Source of the DNA: Streptomyces sp. NBC_00289
GTDB lineage: Bacteria; Actinomycetota; Actinomycetes; Streptomycetales; Streptomycetaceae
Length of the DNA stretch: 64,000 nucleotides
Assembly: GCF_041435115.1 (NCBI RefSeq)
Contig: NZ_CP108046.1
Coordinates: forward strand, 10,416,001-10,480,000
Direction of reading: 5' to 3'
Each line of letters starts with the position of its first letter. Positions within the stretch are counted from its first letter, which is position 1. The position numbers were made by a program, and so were the translations under genes. The notes beneath the pieces are model-generated. The model saw only the letters and a list, made by a program, of their open reading frames with translations. It was not told the DNA's origin and searched no databases. Shown here piece by piece: positions 51,317 through 61,284 of the stretch.

Positions 51317-53447
51317 AGGTATCCCGTACATCGCCGGCATGGGGCTGACCGACTGCGGGCCAGCTTGCCTGGCCATGGTACTCGCGCACCACGGCCGTCA
51401 CGTTCCCCTCAGCGAGGTCCGTGACGCGACCGGGACCGGACGCGACGGCTCGACCGCTGCGATACTTGTCAATGTCGCCCGACGGTATGGACTCCAAGCC
51501 CGCGCTGTGCGCGCCGATATCGACGACCTGTGCCGCCTGCCTCAAGGGTCGATTCTTCATTGGGAGTTCAACCACTTCGTCGTATTCGACCGGTGGCGCC
51601 GGGGCACCGCCGAGATCATCGACCCGCGAGCGGGACGGACCCGGGTCCCGGCCGGCCAGCTTCATCAGTCCTACACCGGCGTCGCCATCACGCTTGAGCC
51701 CACGCCCACCCTGTCACCCCGGGGCCGAGCTCCCAAGGGATTGTTCCGCTACCTAAGACCGTTGCTGGCACAGTCGCGGAACCTGCGGCGCATTCTCGTA
51801 ACCTCACTGCTGTTGCGGGTTTTCTCACTCGCCGTGCCACTGCTCACCGCCACTCTGGTCAACCGGACTCTGCCCGACGGCCACCACCACCTGCTTGCCG
51901 TTCTCGTGACTGCCATGTGCGTCCTGACCGGCTACCACTTCATCACCGCGTTCCTGCGTTCCCGGCTGCTGCTGCAACTACGCACCGACCTCGACCTGCA
52001 GATGACCCTTGGATTCATGGGGCATCTGGTCGACCTGCCCTATGCATTCTTCCTCCAGCGCTCAGCGGGGGACCTGATGATGCGGCTCAAGTCCAACAGC
52101 GTGATCCGCGAAAGCCTGGCTAACGGAGCGATCTCGACCCTGCTGGACGGCGGCCTGGCCACGCTCTACCTCGTCGTCCTGTTTGCTCTCAGCCCACCCA
52201 TCGGTGCGTTGGCGCTGACGCTGGGCGGGCTGCAGGCGGCGCTGCTCGTGGCCGCGCGCAAGCGCAACCGACAACTGATGGCCGAGGGCCTGCAGGCCGA
52301 GGCTCGCTCCCAAGGCTACGTGTACCAGCTCCTGGCGGGCATCGAGTCACTCAAGGCGGCAGGAGCGGAACGGCGCGGGTTTGACCACTGGACGAACCTG
52401 TACATCGCCGAGGTCAGCACGGCCGTCAAGCGAGGCCGCCTTTCCGCGCTGGTTGACTCCGCATTGGCCAGCTTTCGTTTCGGCTCCCCGCTGGCGGTCC
52501 TTGCCATCGGCGGATATCAGGTCCTCGACGGAGCGCTTTCCGTGGGCACCATGCTGGGACTGGTCGCCGTGGCGGCTGGATTCCTCGAACCACTAACCGC
52601 ACTGGTGATCACTGTCCTGGATCTGCAACGGCTGGCCAGCTACTTCGAACGCATCAACGACGTGCTCGACACCCCGACTGAGCAGGCATCCCAAAATCCG
52701 CGGAAACCTGGGCATCTGTCCGGACGTATCACTGCCGAAGCAGTGACGTTCCGGTACAACGGCTTCGCCACTCCAGCCGTCCATGACATCTCACTGGAGA
52801 TCCGGCCCGGGCAGTCCGTGGCGATCGTCGGACCGTCCGCCTCCGGGAAATCCACGCTCGCTCACCTCCTGCTTGGCCTCTACCAGCCCGAAAGCGGCAC
52901 AGTCCGCTATGACGGTGTGGACCTGTCCGCGATGGACACCCGCTCCGTGCGGCAACAGCTTGGCATCGTCACCCAGAACGCGTACGTCTTCGGAGCAAGC
53001 ATCCGGGACAACATAGCGCTCGCCGACCCCAGCGCTCCTTTTGAAGCTGTCGTCCGTGCCGCCGCACTGGCCTGCATCGACGCCGACATCACAGCCCTGC
53101 CCATGGGCTACGAAACCCCACTCATCGACGCTGGCGCATCCCTGTCCGGAGGCCAGCGACAGCGCATCGCCCTGGCCCGGGCACTCGTCCACGAACCGTC
53201 GATCCTCCTTCTCGACGAAGCAACCAGTGCCCTTGACCCCATCACCGAACGCCAGGTCTACGACAACCTCGCCCAGCTCGGGTGCACCCGAATCATGATC
53301 GCCCACAGTCTCAGGACCCTCGCCCACGCTGATCTGATCGTAGTCATGAACCATGGCACCATCGCCGAACAGGGAACCCACGACGACCTGATGATCCTCG
53401 AAGGCCTCTACCACCGTTTGGTCTCCAACGAAGCGGGAGTATCGTGA
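51309..53447 (+). CDS. lanT: Peptidase C39-containing ABC exporter (LanT)
   Basis: 712 residues. Residues 1-~130 form the C39 peptidase that cuts after double glycine: Cys16 in MGLTDCGPACLAMVLAHHG, His89 in FNHFVVFDRW and Asp105 in IIDPRAGR. The Gln that normally precedes the Cys by six residues and forms the oxyanion hole is Gly10 here. Six transmembrane helices follow (about 150-440). The nucleotide-binding domain has Walker A GPSASGKST (508-516), signature LSGGQRQRIALARAL and Walker B ILLLDEATSALD. It would remove the leader at the GG site and export the product. The start overlaps the preceding ORF (ATGGCTAA). Confidence 0.9.
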   Translation: MAKGIPYIAGMGLTDCGPACLAMVLAHHGRHVPLSEVRDATGTGRDGSTAAILVNVARRYGLQARAVRADIDDLCRLPQGSILHWEFNHFVVFDRWRRGTAEIIDPRAGRTRVPAGQLHQSYTGVAITLEPTPTLSPRGRAPKGLFRYLRPLLAQSRNLRRILVTSLLLRVFSLAVPLLTATLVNRTLPDGHHHLLAVLVTAMCVLTGYHFITAFLRSRLLLQLRTDLDLQMTLGFMGHLVDLPYAFFLQRSAGDLMMRLKSNSVIRESLANGAISTLLDGGLATLYLVVLFALSPPIGALALTLGGLQAALLVAARKRNRQLMAEGLQAEARSQGYVYQLLAGIESLKAAGAERRGFDHWTNLYIAEVSTAVKRGRLSALVDSALASFRFGSPLAVLAIGGYQVLDGALSVGTMLGLVAVAAGFLEPLTALVITVLDLQRLASYFERINDVLDTPTEQASQNPRKPGHLSGRITAEAVTFRYNGFATPAVHDISLEIRPGQSVAIVGPSASGKSTLAHLLLGLYQPESGTVRYDGVDLSAMDTRSVRQQLGIVTQNAYVFGASIRDNIALADPSAPFEAVVRAAALACIDADITALPMGYETPLIDAGASLSGGQRQRIALARALVHEPSILLLDEATSALDPITERQVYDNLAQLGCTRIMIAHSLRTLAHADLIVVMNHGTIAEQGTHDDLMILEGLYHRLVSNEAGVS

Positions 53448-53778
53448 ATCGGCGACATACCCTGGGAGAGCCAGCCCCGAAGAGCGGCAGAGGCACTGTC
53501 TGAGCTGCCGGCCCGTCACACGCGCCGCAGGACACCCTCGCCCGCCTGGGGTTTCATGCCCGCGGACCGCTCGGGGTGCGGTTCGCCGGCCTCGCCTTCG
53601 ACTGTGCGCCGGGTGCTGATCCTGGTGTGTCCCGGCGGCCTCGCCGACCTTTTCGGACACTGAGCTTGTTCAGTTCGGCCACTGATCGGGTGACGTGTGG
53701 TGAGGGCGGAACGGGCAGAGCCCCGGGGCTGTTGAGCGAGGTGTCTACGCGTCAACTCTTCAGCCTTGGGGCTCTGGT
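53448..53778. other. Right border of the lanthipeptide island, no gene
   Basis: No recognisable gene and in particular no immunity (LanFEG or LanI) gene. An ISAs1 element begins at 53779. An AGCCCCGGGGCT palindrome lies near 53720. Confidence 0.45.
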
Positions 53779-53863
53779 CAGGGCGATTGCAAAGTCGTGG
53801 TGATCTCTCGGATGCGCATGTCACGGCGGTGTGGATGCTGGTCGGGTGCGCGACCGGACGCAA

Positions 53864-53919
53864 CGAAGCTCCGTTGTGGGGGTGACCTTCCCAAGTCGCC
53901 GTCCCGCAACGGAGCTTCG
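53864..53919 (+). promoter_or_regulatory. Inverted repeat abutting the ISAs1-1 transposase start codon
   Basis: CGAAGCTCCGTTG (53864-53876) and CAACGGAGCTTCG (53907-53919) are exact complements; the second arm ends on the base before the ATG at 53920. In a transcript reading in from outside, the hairpin would bury the translation start. ISAs1-2 has a similar arrangement with a different sequence. Confidence 0.6.
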
Positions 53920-55071
53920 ATGTGCCGTCAGTCTGCCACCGTCTGTCTGGTCAAGTCGCCCACCCGTCAGCACCGTGTGATCGGCCCGCTGGCCGGGCGG
54001 CTGCGGGCACTTGCCGATCCGCGGTACCGGCGCGGGAAGCGTCACCCTTTCGTGGCAGTGCTGCTGATCGCCTGCTCCGCCGTGGTCACCGGTGCGAGGA
54101 GTTTCGTGGCGATCAGCGAGTGGGCGGCCGAGGCCCCGCAGGATGTCCTGGCCCGGCTCGGTGCCCGTACCGCGACCGACCTGTCCGTACGTGTCCCGCC
54201 CAGCGGCGCGACCATCCGTCGGGTCGTCAAGGACACCTGCCCCGGCGGCCTGGCCGACCTCCTCGGCCATGACCCGGCCGGCACCGACACCCTGGCCCTG
54301 GACGGCAAGAGCGCCCGCGGCTCGCGCCACGGCACCACCCCGGCCGCGCACCTGCTGGCCGCGATGACCGGCACCGGGATGACCGTCACCCAGCTCCGGG
54401 TTCCGGAAAAGACCAACGAAATCACCTGCTTCGCCGCCCTGCTGGACCCCTTTGACCTGCAGGGTGTCACCGTGACCGGCGATGCTCTGCACACCCAGCG
54501 CGAGCACGCCCGCTTCCTCGTCGACGTCAAGAAGGCGCACTACGCCTTCACCGTGAAGCGGAACCAGAAGAACCTCTACGAGCAGCTGCGGACCCTGCCC
54601 TGGGGGCAGGCGGCGGCGAAGTTCTACGACCGCACCACCGGCCACGGACGTAAGGAGACCCGGGTCGTGCAGGCCCTGACCGTCACCGGCCTCGGCGTCG
54701 ACTTCCCCCACGCCGCCCAGGTCGCCAAGGTCGTACGCCACCGCACCGACACCAAGACCGGCAAGCAGAGCCGGGAAACGGTCTACGTGATCACCGACCT
54801 GACCAGCCGCCAGGCGTCTCCCGAACGGATCGCAACGATCTTGAGGGCGCACTGGGTGATCGAAAACAGGCTCCACTTCGTCCGCGACACCGCCTTCCGC
54901 GAAGACGCCTCCAAGATCCGCACCGGGCACAGCCCGGAGAACATGGCCACCCTCCGCAGCTTCGCCATCAACCAACTCCGCGACGCCGGCCACACCAACA
55001 TCGCCGCCGGACTCCGCACCACAGCCCTCCGCCCCTACGAGCGGCCACTGGCCCTACTCGGCCTCAACTGA
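53920..55071 (+). CDS. ISAs1-family transposase (ISAs1-1)
   Basis: 383 residues from ATG 53920, apparently intact. N-terminal DDE_Tnp_1-associated domain: PRYRRGKRHPFVAVLLIACS, VTGARSFVAISEWAAEAP. Core: TLALDGKSARGSRHGTTPAA (Asp), VTVTGDALHTQREHARFLVD (Asp), FTVKRNQKNLYEQL and LRAHWVIENRLHFVRDTAFR (Glu). Ends 23 bases before the right inverted repeat. Confidence 0.9.
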   Translation: MCRQSATVCLVKSPTRQHRVIGPLAGRLRALADPRYRRGKRHPFVAVLLIACSAVVTGARSFVAISEWAAEAPQDVLARLGARTATDLSVRVPPSGATIRRVVKDTCPGGLADLLGHDPAGTDTLALDGKSARGSRHGTTPAAHLLAAMTGTGMTVTQLRVPEKTNEITCFAALLDPFDLQGVTVTGDALHTQREHARFLVDVKKAHYAFTVKRNQKNLYEQLRTLPWGQAAAKFYDRTTGHGRKETRVVQALTVTGLGVDFPHAAQVAKVVRHRTDTKTGKQSRETVYVITDLTSRQASPERIATILRAHWVIENRLHFVRDTAFREDASKIRTGHSPENMATLRSFAINQLRDAGHTNIAAGLRTTALRPYERPLALLGLN

Positions 55072-55111
55072 CCTGCGCGACACACGATCGAAGGACTTTG
55101 CAATCGCCCTG

Positions 55112-55506
55112 GACACCGACCCCTTGATCAGGTGGGGCCCAGGGCTGTTCCAAAATCCTGCCCCGCCACCACCTGAACCCTCCCCGCCTGCCGCATCCAT
55201 CAGGACACCGACGCCGGAGAGTCAACTCGACCTGCCCGGGCACTACTTCATTTTCGGATCAGATCCAGAAAACCCTGACAGTTCACGCTATCGAGTATCG
55301 GCTGCTCTAGTCAGGGGGCGCTGCCTGAGCTGAGGGTAGTCAGCGGAACGGGGGGTGCCAGAATCTTTGGATCCCCCACCTGACCTGCTTTCGAAGTGCA
55401 AGGACACGGCAGCTGTAGTTCGTGAGGCGTAGAACGTCGTCACTCGTCAGAGTGGTGGATGGGGTGCCTGAGGGCAGAGGTACGGCCACCTGCATCGTGA
55501 TCGTTT
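55112..55506. other. No gene recognised
   Basis: Flank between ISAs1-1 and an IS701-type fragment. Short Pro-rich frames only. Confidence 0.35.
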
Positions 55507-55659
55507 GTGACGACGAATCAAGACGCGGTGGCCGTGCAGGCCACGCTAGCGCACGCCGTGTGGGACGAGTCCTTCGAGGTCCTGATGGGCCGGGTCGCGG
55601 GGTGCTTCCCGCGCCGGGAAGCCCGGCTGACCTGCCGGAACATGGTTCAGGGCTGCTGA
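55507..55659 (+). pseudogene. N-terminal fragment of an IS701-type transposase
   Basis: A GTG at 55507 opens VTTNQDAVAVQATLAHAVWD then SFEVLMGRVAGCFPRREARL, like the first 50 residues of some IS701-type transposases (FxxLMxRiagrF-rxEpR). It ends at a stop just before the IS256 gene. Confidence 0.45.
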
Positions 55660-56273
55660 TGGTCAAGGACTCGGCGAGCGGGACTGTGAATCGTTCGGTG
55701 TAACTCCCGATCATGGAAGATGCATCGATGACCAGTGAGAACGAGTCCGAGTCCGAGAGTGTCGAGCCCACGCAGGCTGCGTCGGTGAAGGCCGTGGACG
55801 ACCAGTTGATCGACGAGCTGGTGGGCCGTGCCCAGGCCGAGGGCCTGCAGCTGACCGGCGAGGGCGGGCTGCTGCAGCAGCTGACCAAGCGGCTGCTCGA
55901 GTCCGCTCTGGAAGGCGAGATCACCGACCATCTCGGCTATGACAAGCACGATCCGGCGGGCAAGAACGGCGGCAACTCCCGCAACGGCAAACGCTCCAAG
56001 ACCGTGCTGACCGACGTCGGCCCGGTGGAGATAACCGTGCCCCGCGACCGCGACGGCTCCTTCGAACCGAAGATCGTCAAGAAGCGACAGAAGCGCCTGA
56101 CCGGCGTCGACGAGATGGTTATCTCGCTGGCCGCGAAGGGCTTGACCACCGGCGAGGTCCAGGCCCACCTGGCCGAGGTCTATGGGGCCGACGTTTCCCG
56201 CCAGACCATCTCCACCATCACCGACAAGGTCCTGGAGGGCATGGCCGAATGGCAGAGCCGCCCGCTCGACGCC

Positions 56274-57507
56274 GGGCGGTTTCCATCAGTGGTTGCGAAT
56301 CACCTGGTCAATGGGCCTGTGAGGCATTCTTGCATGGCCTCGGCCGGGGTCTTGTCCCCGAGGACGATGCGGGGTCGGTGGTTGAGTTGGCGGGCGACGG
56401 CGCGAAGGTCTTGTGCGGTGTGGACTGACAGATCGGTGCCTTTGGGAAAGTACTGCCGCAGCAGGCCGTTCATGTTCTCGTTGGTGCCGCGCTGCCAGGG
56501 CGAGTGAGGGTCGCAGAAGTAGATCCGGAAGCCGGTGAGGGCCTCGATGTCCTCGTGGAGCGTCAGTTCGCGCCCCTGGTCCCAGGTGAGGGTTCTCTTC
56601 ATCTGGGGCGGGATATGCGCGGTCTGCGTGATCAGCGCGTTGCGCACCTGCGGGGCCTTCCAGCCGCCGGGCAGGTGGATCAGGTGAACGTAACGGGTGG
56701 TGCGCTCGACCAGGGTGCCGATCGCCGAGCCCTGTCCGCGGCCGATGATGAGGTCTCCCTCCCAATGCCCGGGAGATCTGCGGTCGTTGACCTCAACGGG
56801 GCGCCGGTGGATCAGCGTCATGTTCTTGATCTTGTTCAGGGTGGGCACGCCGCGACGCTGCTTCTTGCGTCGGGTTCGGCCGGTGCGGAGCTTGGCGTCG
56901 CGCCGGCCGAGGAGGCCGGCAAACAGGGCCCGGTAGATCGTCTCCGGGCATGCCCGCATCGATGTGTCGTGGGCGTGTTCGCGGGCCAGGTGACGCGAGA
57001 TCTGCTGAGGAGACCACTTCTCAGTGAGCTTCTCGCGCACGAACGTCCGCAGCGGCTCGCCGACCCGGATCTTCTCCTCTTTGGGACGCCTGCGACGCAG
57101 GAGGGCGCGATTGTGGGCCCACCAGGGGTTGTAGCGGCCGTCCGGCTTGCTGTTGCGCTCGATCTCCCGGTAGACGCTCTGAAAGCTCTTCCCGATCGAG
57201 GCCGCGATCCGCTTCACGCTCTGATCGGAGTGCAGGCCGTCGGCGATCGCGATGCGGTCGTCCTGGGTGAGGAAGCGCGGCGATATCGGGCCGGGGTCAG
57301 CAATGATCATGCTCCCAGCATCGATGAACCACAACGAACCGCAGCTCGTGGACACCCCGACCTGGCGGGCGGCAGCCGCACCTCGATACCCCGCGTGCAG
57401 CAGCTCGAAGTACCTCTTCTTCACCGCAGTCGGCACTCTGTTGGGGGCGTACCTCGGCATGCAAACACTCTCCTTCCGGAGCGTTCGCAACAACCAATAG
57501 AACTCAA
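56274..57507 (-). mobile_element. IS30-family element (IS30-2)
   Basis: About 1234 bp inserted between GCC (56271-56273) and GCC (57508-57510) of the IS256 gene, consistent with a 3-bp target duplication. The ends share a GTTGCGAA core. Element ends are placed from the continuity of the IS256 frame. Confidence 0.8.
56300..57460 (-). CDS. IS30-family transposase (IS30-2)
   Basis: 386 residues from ATG 57460 (MPRYAPNRVPTAVKKRYFEL). Helix-turn-helix: QDDRIAIADGLHSDQSVKRI and AASIGKSFQSVYREIERNS. Catalytic core: PGHWEGDLIIGRGQGSAIGT (Asp), MKRTLTWDQGRELTLHEDI (Asp) and SPWQRGTNENMNGLLRQYFP (Glu). Intact. Confidence 0.9.
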   Translation of the reverse strand: MPRYAPNRVPTAVKKRYFELLHAGYRGAAAARQVGVSTSCGSLWFIDAGSMIIADPGPISPRFLTQDDRIAIADGLHSDQSVKRIAASIGKSFQSVYREIERNSKPDGRYNPWWAHNRALLRRRRPKEEKIRVGEPLRTFVREKLTEKWSPQQISRHLAREHAHDTSMRACPETIYRALFAGLLGRRDAKLRTGRTRRKKQRRGVPTLNKIKNMTLIHRRPVEVNDRRSPGHWEGDLIIGRGQGSAIGTLVERTTRYVHLIHLPGGWKAPQVRNALITQTAHIPPQMKRTLTWDQGRELTLHEDIEALTGFRIYFCDPHSPWQRGTNENMNGLLRQYFPKGTDLSVHTAQDLRAVARQLNHRPRIVLGDKTPAEAMQECLTGPLTR

Positions 57508-57554
57508 GCCGTCTATCCGGTCATCTTCATCGACTGCATCAACGTGAAGATCTG

Positions 57555-59252
57555 GGTTCTGGCGATGATCTTGTGATTCGGGCGGTGGGGCTCACCGTGT
57601 GAGCAGGACGCGTTTGCGAAGGAGATCGAGACTGGCCCTGCCGAACATCTGGCGTTTCAGCATCTTCAGCCGGTTGATGTTGCCCTCGACGGCGCCGGAA
57701 CTGTGCGGTAGAGACAGCCCGTTGCGGACTGCGTCGAAGTCGCGGCGGAGGTTGCGCGCGAAGCCCGCAAGCGGAGCCAGACTGTCCTGTTCGACGTCGA
57801 TGATCCAGTCTTCGAGGCGGTCGCCGTGCCGTCCGGTCATCATCGCGGCGAACTTCCTGACGTGAAGAGTGAGCCGGTCAAGTTCAGGATCGCGCTCACG
57901 CAACCGGTGCAGGTTGTCAGCGTCCTCGTCCCGCAGGTGCTCGGGGTGCGTCATGATCCAGGAGGTGACCTCGCGGACCGAGGGAGGCTTCGGTCCCGGA
58001 TCGGGTGCGTGTCCGCGCCCGGTCCGGTAACGCCGCAGATGCCGCTGAACGGCCAACTCGCCGCCGGAATAACCGAGTTGCTTGATCTCCCGGTAGAGCT
58101 GGGCAGCGTTTCTGACACCCTCGTTCCAGCGCCGGTGCAGGTAGCCGACGTACGGATCAACGACATGCGCTCGTTGGAGGTTCTTGGCCACGACATCGTC
58201 GGCGGAGCGTGCGTTGACCAGTTTGCGGACGGTGGCCTGGTGCAGCCCGAGCTTCCGGCCGATCGCCGCCTTCGACATCCCCTGCTGCCACAGTTCGTGG
58301 GCGGCAGCATGCTGCTCACGCAGCCGGATCACGATCTTCAGCTCTTTCGGCGGCTGGACCACCTCGGGTTCCACCTCCACGAGGTCGGGGCCGGAGGCTG
58401 AGCCGGGATGCGGTTCGGTCAGGTGGGAGCGATGGGCGTTGACCGTCTTCTCAACCGCTTGGCCGAGGTTGGCCCACAGGTGATAGCGATCCGCGACCTG
58501 TTCGGCCTGCGGCGCCCCGACCCGAGCGCCCTCCCCGTAACCGCTGGAACGGTCTCGGCAAATGACCCTCACCTCTGGGTGATCGCGGAGCCAGGCGGCC
58601 AGGTCCTCCCCGTCGCGGCCGTCGTAGATGTGCAGCGGACGGTGGGTGGCCATGTCGATCAGGACCGTGCCGTAGTGGCGGCCCTTGCGGAAGGCGAAGT
58701 CGTCGACCCCGAGGATCTCCACCTCGCCGATCTCCGGCTCGGGCAGGGACCTGACCAGCCGCAACAGCGTATCCCTGCCCACGGTGAGGCCGACCGCGGC
58801 CGCCAAACGGGCTCCTGCCCGGCCGGCCAGGGACAGGCCGATCTGCGTCAACACCCCACGCAGCTGCGGGGTATGTCGGCTGTGCGGGGTGGTCAGTCCC
58901 GCGATCTGCTCGGCAAACGTCACCGCCGTGCAGGCAGGGTTCTCACAGCGGAAGCGGCGTATGCCTAACTCGATCACGACGCCGAGCCCGCCCACGGCGA
59001 CATCACGCAGCCGGCGTACATACCGGCCGTGCACCCGTGCCGAGCTTTGGCCGCACCGGCAAGCCGCGGTCGTCGCTCGCGCGCGCGTCCTCAGCACCAC
59101 CTTGTCGGGCCGCCGCTGGACCTCCTCGATCAGCAACGCGGACAGGTAGGGAAACAACTCCAACAGCACATTACGAGAGCACGCGATGCATGATCGCGAA
59201 CATCTGAAACGACCTGCACAAGCGTCCGGATCACAAGATCGTCGCCAGAACC
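57555..59252 (-). mobile_element. ISL3-family element (ISL3-2)
   Basis: About 1698 bp. Inverted ends GGTTCTGGCGATGATCTTGT and, in complement, GGTTCTGGCGACGATCTTGT. The flanks AAGATCTG (57547-57554) and AAGATCCG (59253-59260) look like an 8-bp target repeat with one difference. Inserted in the IS256 gene. Confidence 0.85.
57592..59169 (-). CDS. ISL3-family transposase (ISL3-2)
   Basis: 525 residues, intact. Zinc finger: ACRCGQSSARVHGRYVRRL and RFRCENPACTAVTFAEQI. Core: VEILGVDDFAFRKGRHYGTV (Asp), QVADRYHLWANLGQAVEKTV (Asp) and SSGAVEGNINRLKMLKRQMF (Glu). Related to ISL3-1, but clearly different in sequence. Confidence 0.9.
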   Translation of the reverse strand: MLLELFPYLSALLIEEVQRRPDKVVLRTRARATTAACRCGQSSARVHGRYVRRLRDVAVGGLGVVIELGIRRFRCENPACTAVTFAEQIAGLTTPHSRHTPQLRGVLTQIGLSLAGRAGARLAAAVGLTVGRDTLLRLVRSLPEPEIGEVEILGVDDFAFRKGRHYGTVLIDMATHRPLHIYDGRDGEDLAAWLRDHPEVRVICRDRSSGYGEGARVGAPQAEQVADRYHLWANLGQAVEKTVNAHRSHLTEPHPGSASGPDLVEVEPEVVQPPKELKIVIRLREQHAAAHELWQQGMSKAAIGRKLGLHQATVRKLVNARSADDVVAKNLQRAHVVDPYVGYLHRRWNEGVRNAAQLYREIKQLGYSGGELAVQRHLRRYRTGRGHAPDPGPKPPSVREVTSWIMTHPEHLRDEDADNLHRLRERDPELDRLTLHVRKFAAMMTGRHGDRLEDWIIDVEQDSLAPLAGFARNLRRDFDAVRNGLSLPHSSGAVEGNINRLKMLKRQMFGRASLDLLRKRVLLTR

Positions 59253-59932
59253 AAGATCCGCGACGGCGCGGTCGCCAACCGGCCCATCTACGTGGCCCTG
59301 GCCGTCACTACCGAGGGCCGGCGCGAGATCCTGGGGCTCTGGGCCGGCGACGGCGGCGAGGGCGCCAAACACTGGCTGCACGTCCTCACCGAGATCAAGA
59401 ACCGCGGCGTCAGCGACGTCCTCATGCTGGTCTGCGACGGGCTCAAGGGCCTGCCCGAGGCAGTGGAGACCGTTTGGCCGCGGACGATCGTGCAGACCTG
59501 CGTGGTGCACCTGCTGCGGAACTCGTTCCGCTATGCCGCCCGCCAGGACTGGGACAAGATCGCCAAGCTCCTCAAGCCCGTCTACACCGCTCCCACCGAA
59601 GAGGCCGCCTTGGACCGGTTCGCCGAGTTCGCCGACGCCTGGGGCCGGAAGTATCCGGCGATCGTGAGACTGTGGGAGAACGCCTGGGAGGAGTTCACTC
59701 CGTTCCTGCGGTTCGACACCGAGATCCGCCGCATCGTCTGCACGACGAACGCGATCGAGTCGGTGAACGCGCGGATCCGACGGGCGGTCAAGGCCCGCGG
59801 ACACTTCCCCAACGAGCAGGCCGCGTTGAAATGCGTCTACATGGCGATCATGTCCCTCGACAGGGCCCCGGCGAGTGCCTGGATCGTCCCGGTCTGGGGT
59901 GTTGATCTCGGTGGTGGGCCCCGGAAGCAGGT

Positions 59933-59995
59933 GAACACGGCACCTGTGGATCATGTAGTTCTCTACGCTGCAAGATCCACGAAGGTGCCGTGTTC
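59933..59995 (+). promoter_or_regulatory. Inverted repeat covering the ISAs1-2 transposase start codon
   Basis: GAACACGGCACCT (59933-59945) is the exact complement of AGGTGCCGTGTTC (59983-59995). The second arm includes the GTG start at 59990. Inner bases GGATC and GATCC can extend the structure. Same design as in ISAs1-1 with unrelated sequence. Confidence 0.6.
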
Positions 59996-61284
59996 GTTTC
60001 TCCATCATCCCTTGTCGCTGTCCCCGTGCCTTGTGCGCCCTGCCTGGAAGCCCTCGGCGAGGGTGCCGCCAAGGAGCAAGTGCGCTGCCTGGTCGCCGAG
60101 TTCGAGTCGGTCACCGATCCGAGAGGGGCTTGCGGAGTGCGGTACCGGCTCTCCTCGCTGCTGGCCCTGGTGGTCTGCGCGATGACCCCGTCCGGCCACG
60201 ACTCGATCACCGCGGCGGCGGAGTGGTGCCGACGTGCGGCGCCGGAGGAACTGGCCGCCTTCGGCCTGCCCTACCACCCACTCCTTGGCCGCTACCGGGT
60301 GCCGAGCGAGAAAACCCTGCGCAGCGTCCTGGGGCGACTCGATCCCGGTGAGATCGGCGCGGCCGGTTACGACTACCTTCGGCCTCTGCTGTCCGCACAG
60401 CCCCGCCGGCCGGAGCCGGTGATGCCCGACGGTGGCACCGAACGTGAACAGCGCCGGGCTCACCGGGCGGCCGCCCGCGCCGAGCCGGTACGGCTCCGGC
60501 GGCGGGCGATCGCGGTGGACGGCAAGTGCCTGCGCGGCGCGAGGCGCCCGGACGGCAGCCGCGTCTTCGTCCTGTCCGCCGTCCGTCACGGCGACGGTGT
60601 CACTCTCGCCTCCCGCGAGATCGGCGCGAAGACCAACGAAATCCCCGAGTTCGCACCTCTCCTCGACCAGATCGACGACGCGGATCTCACGGGGGTGGTC
60701 GTTACCGCCGATGCCCTCCACGCCCAACGCGACCACGCCATCTACCTGCGCGAACGCGGCGCTCACTACCTGCTGACCATCAAGAACAACCAGCGCGGCC
60801 AGGCCCGTCAACTCCACGCCCTGCCCTGGAAGGAGATCCCTGTGATCCACCGCGACGACGCCCGGGGCCACGGCCGTCACGAGCAGCGGCTCGTGCAGGT
60901 CGTCACCGTCGAGGGCCTGCTCTTCCCGCACGCGGCCCAGGTCCTGCGGATCCAGCGCCGACGCCGTCTCTACGGGGCGAAAAATGGTCCAGCGAGACCG
61001 TCTACGCCATCACCGACCTGCCCGCCGAGGAAGCGAACGCAGCCGAGATCGCGTCCTGGGCTCGCGGGCACTGGACCGTGGAAAATACCGTCCACTGGTG
61101 TCGAGATGTCACTTTCAACGAGGACAAGTCCCAGGTCAGAACCCGCAACGCGCCCGCCGTACTCGCTACCCTCCGCGACCTGATCCGCAGCGCGCTCAAG
61201 CTCGCCGGCTACGTCAACACCGCCGCCGGACGACGAGCCCACACCGAGCGCCCCCGCGTCCTCGCCCTCTACGGCATCACATAA
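59990..61284 (+). pseudogene. ISAs1-family transposase with a one-base frameshift (ISAs1-2)
   Basis: Core in the first frame: YRLSSLLALVVCAMTPSGHD, RRRAIAVDGKCLRGARRPDG (Asp), LTGVVVTADALHAQRDHAIY (Asp). At a run of five A near 60985 the frame is lost; the next frame continues with SSETVYAITDLPAEEANAAE, ASWARGHWTVENTVHWCRDV (Glu) and a normal end at 61284. One missing A would explain it. Programmed slippage on the A-run is an alternative. Confidence 0.75.

Larger units (their letters stand above)
53779..55111 (+). mobile_element. ISAs1-family element (ISAs1-1)
   Basis: A 1333-bp element with perfect 18-bp inverted ends (CAGGGCGATTGCAAAGTC at 53779-53796 and its complement at 55094-55111). 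No target duplication is seen. Confidence 0.9.

Noticed and set aside
54092..54993. Long minus-strand and shifted frames over ISAs1-1
   Set aside because: Shadows of the transposase; the plus frame has the complete DDE landmarks.
60970..61000. Programmed frameshift in ISAs1-2 as a regulatory device
   Set aside because: The A-run is only five bases, and ISAs1-1 encodes its transposase in one frame; a simple one-base loss is more likely, though not excluded.
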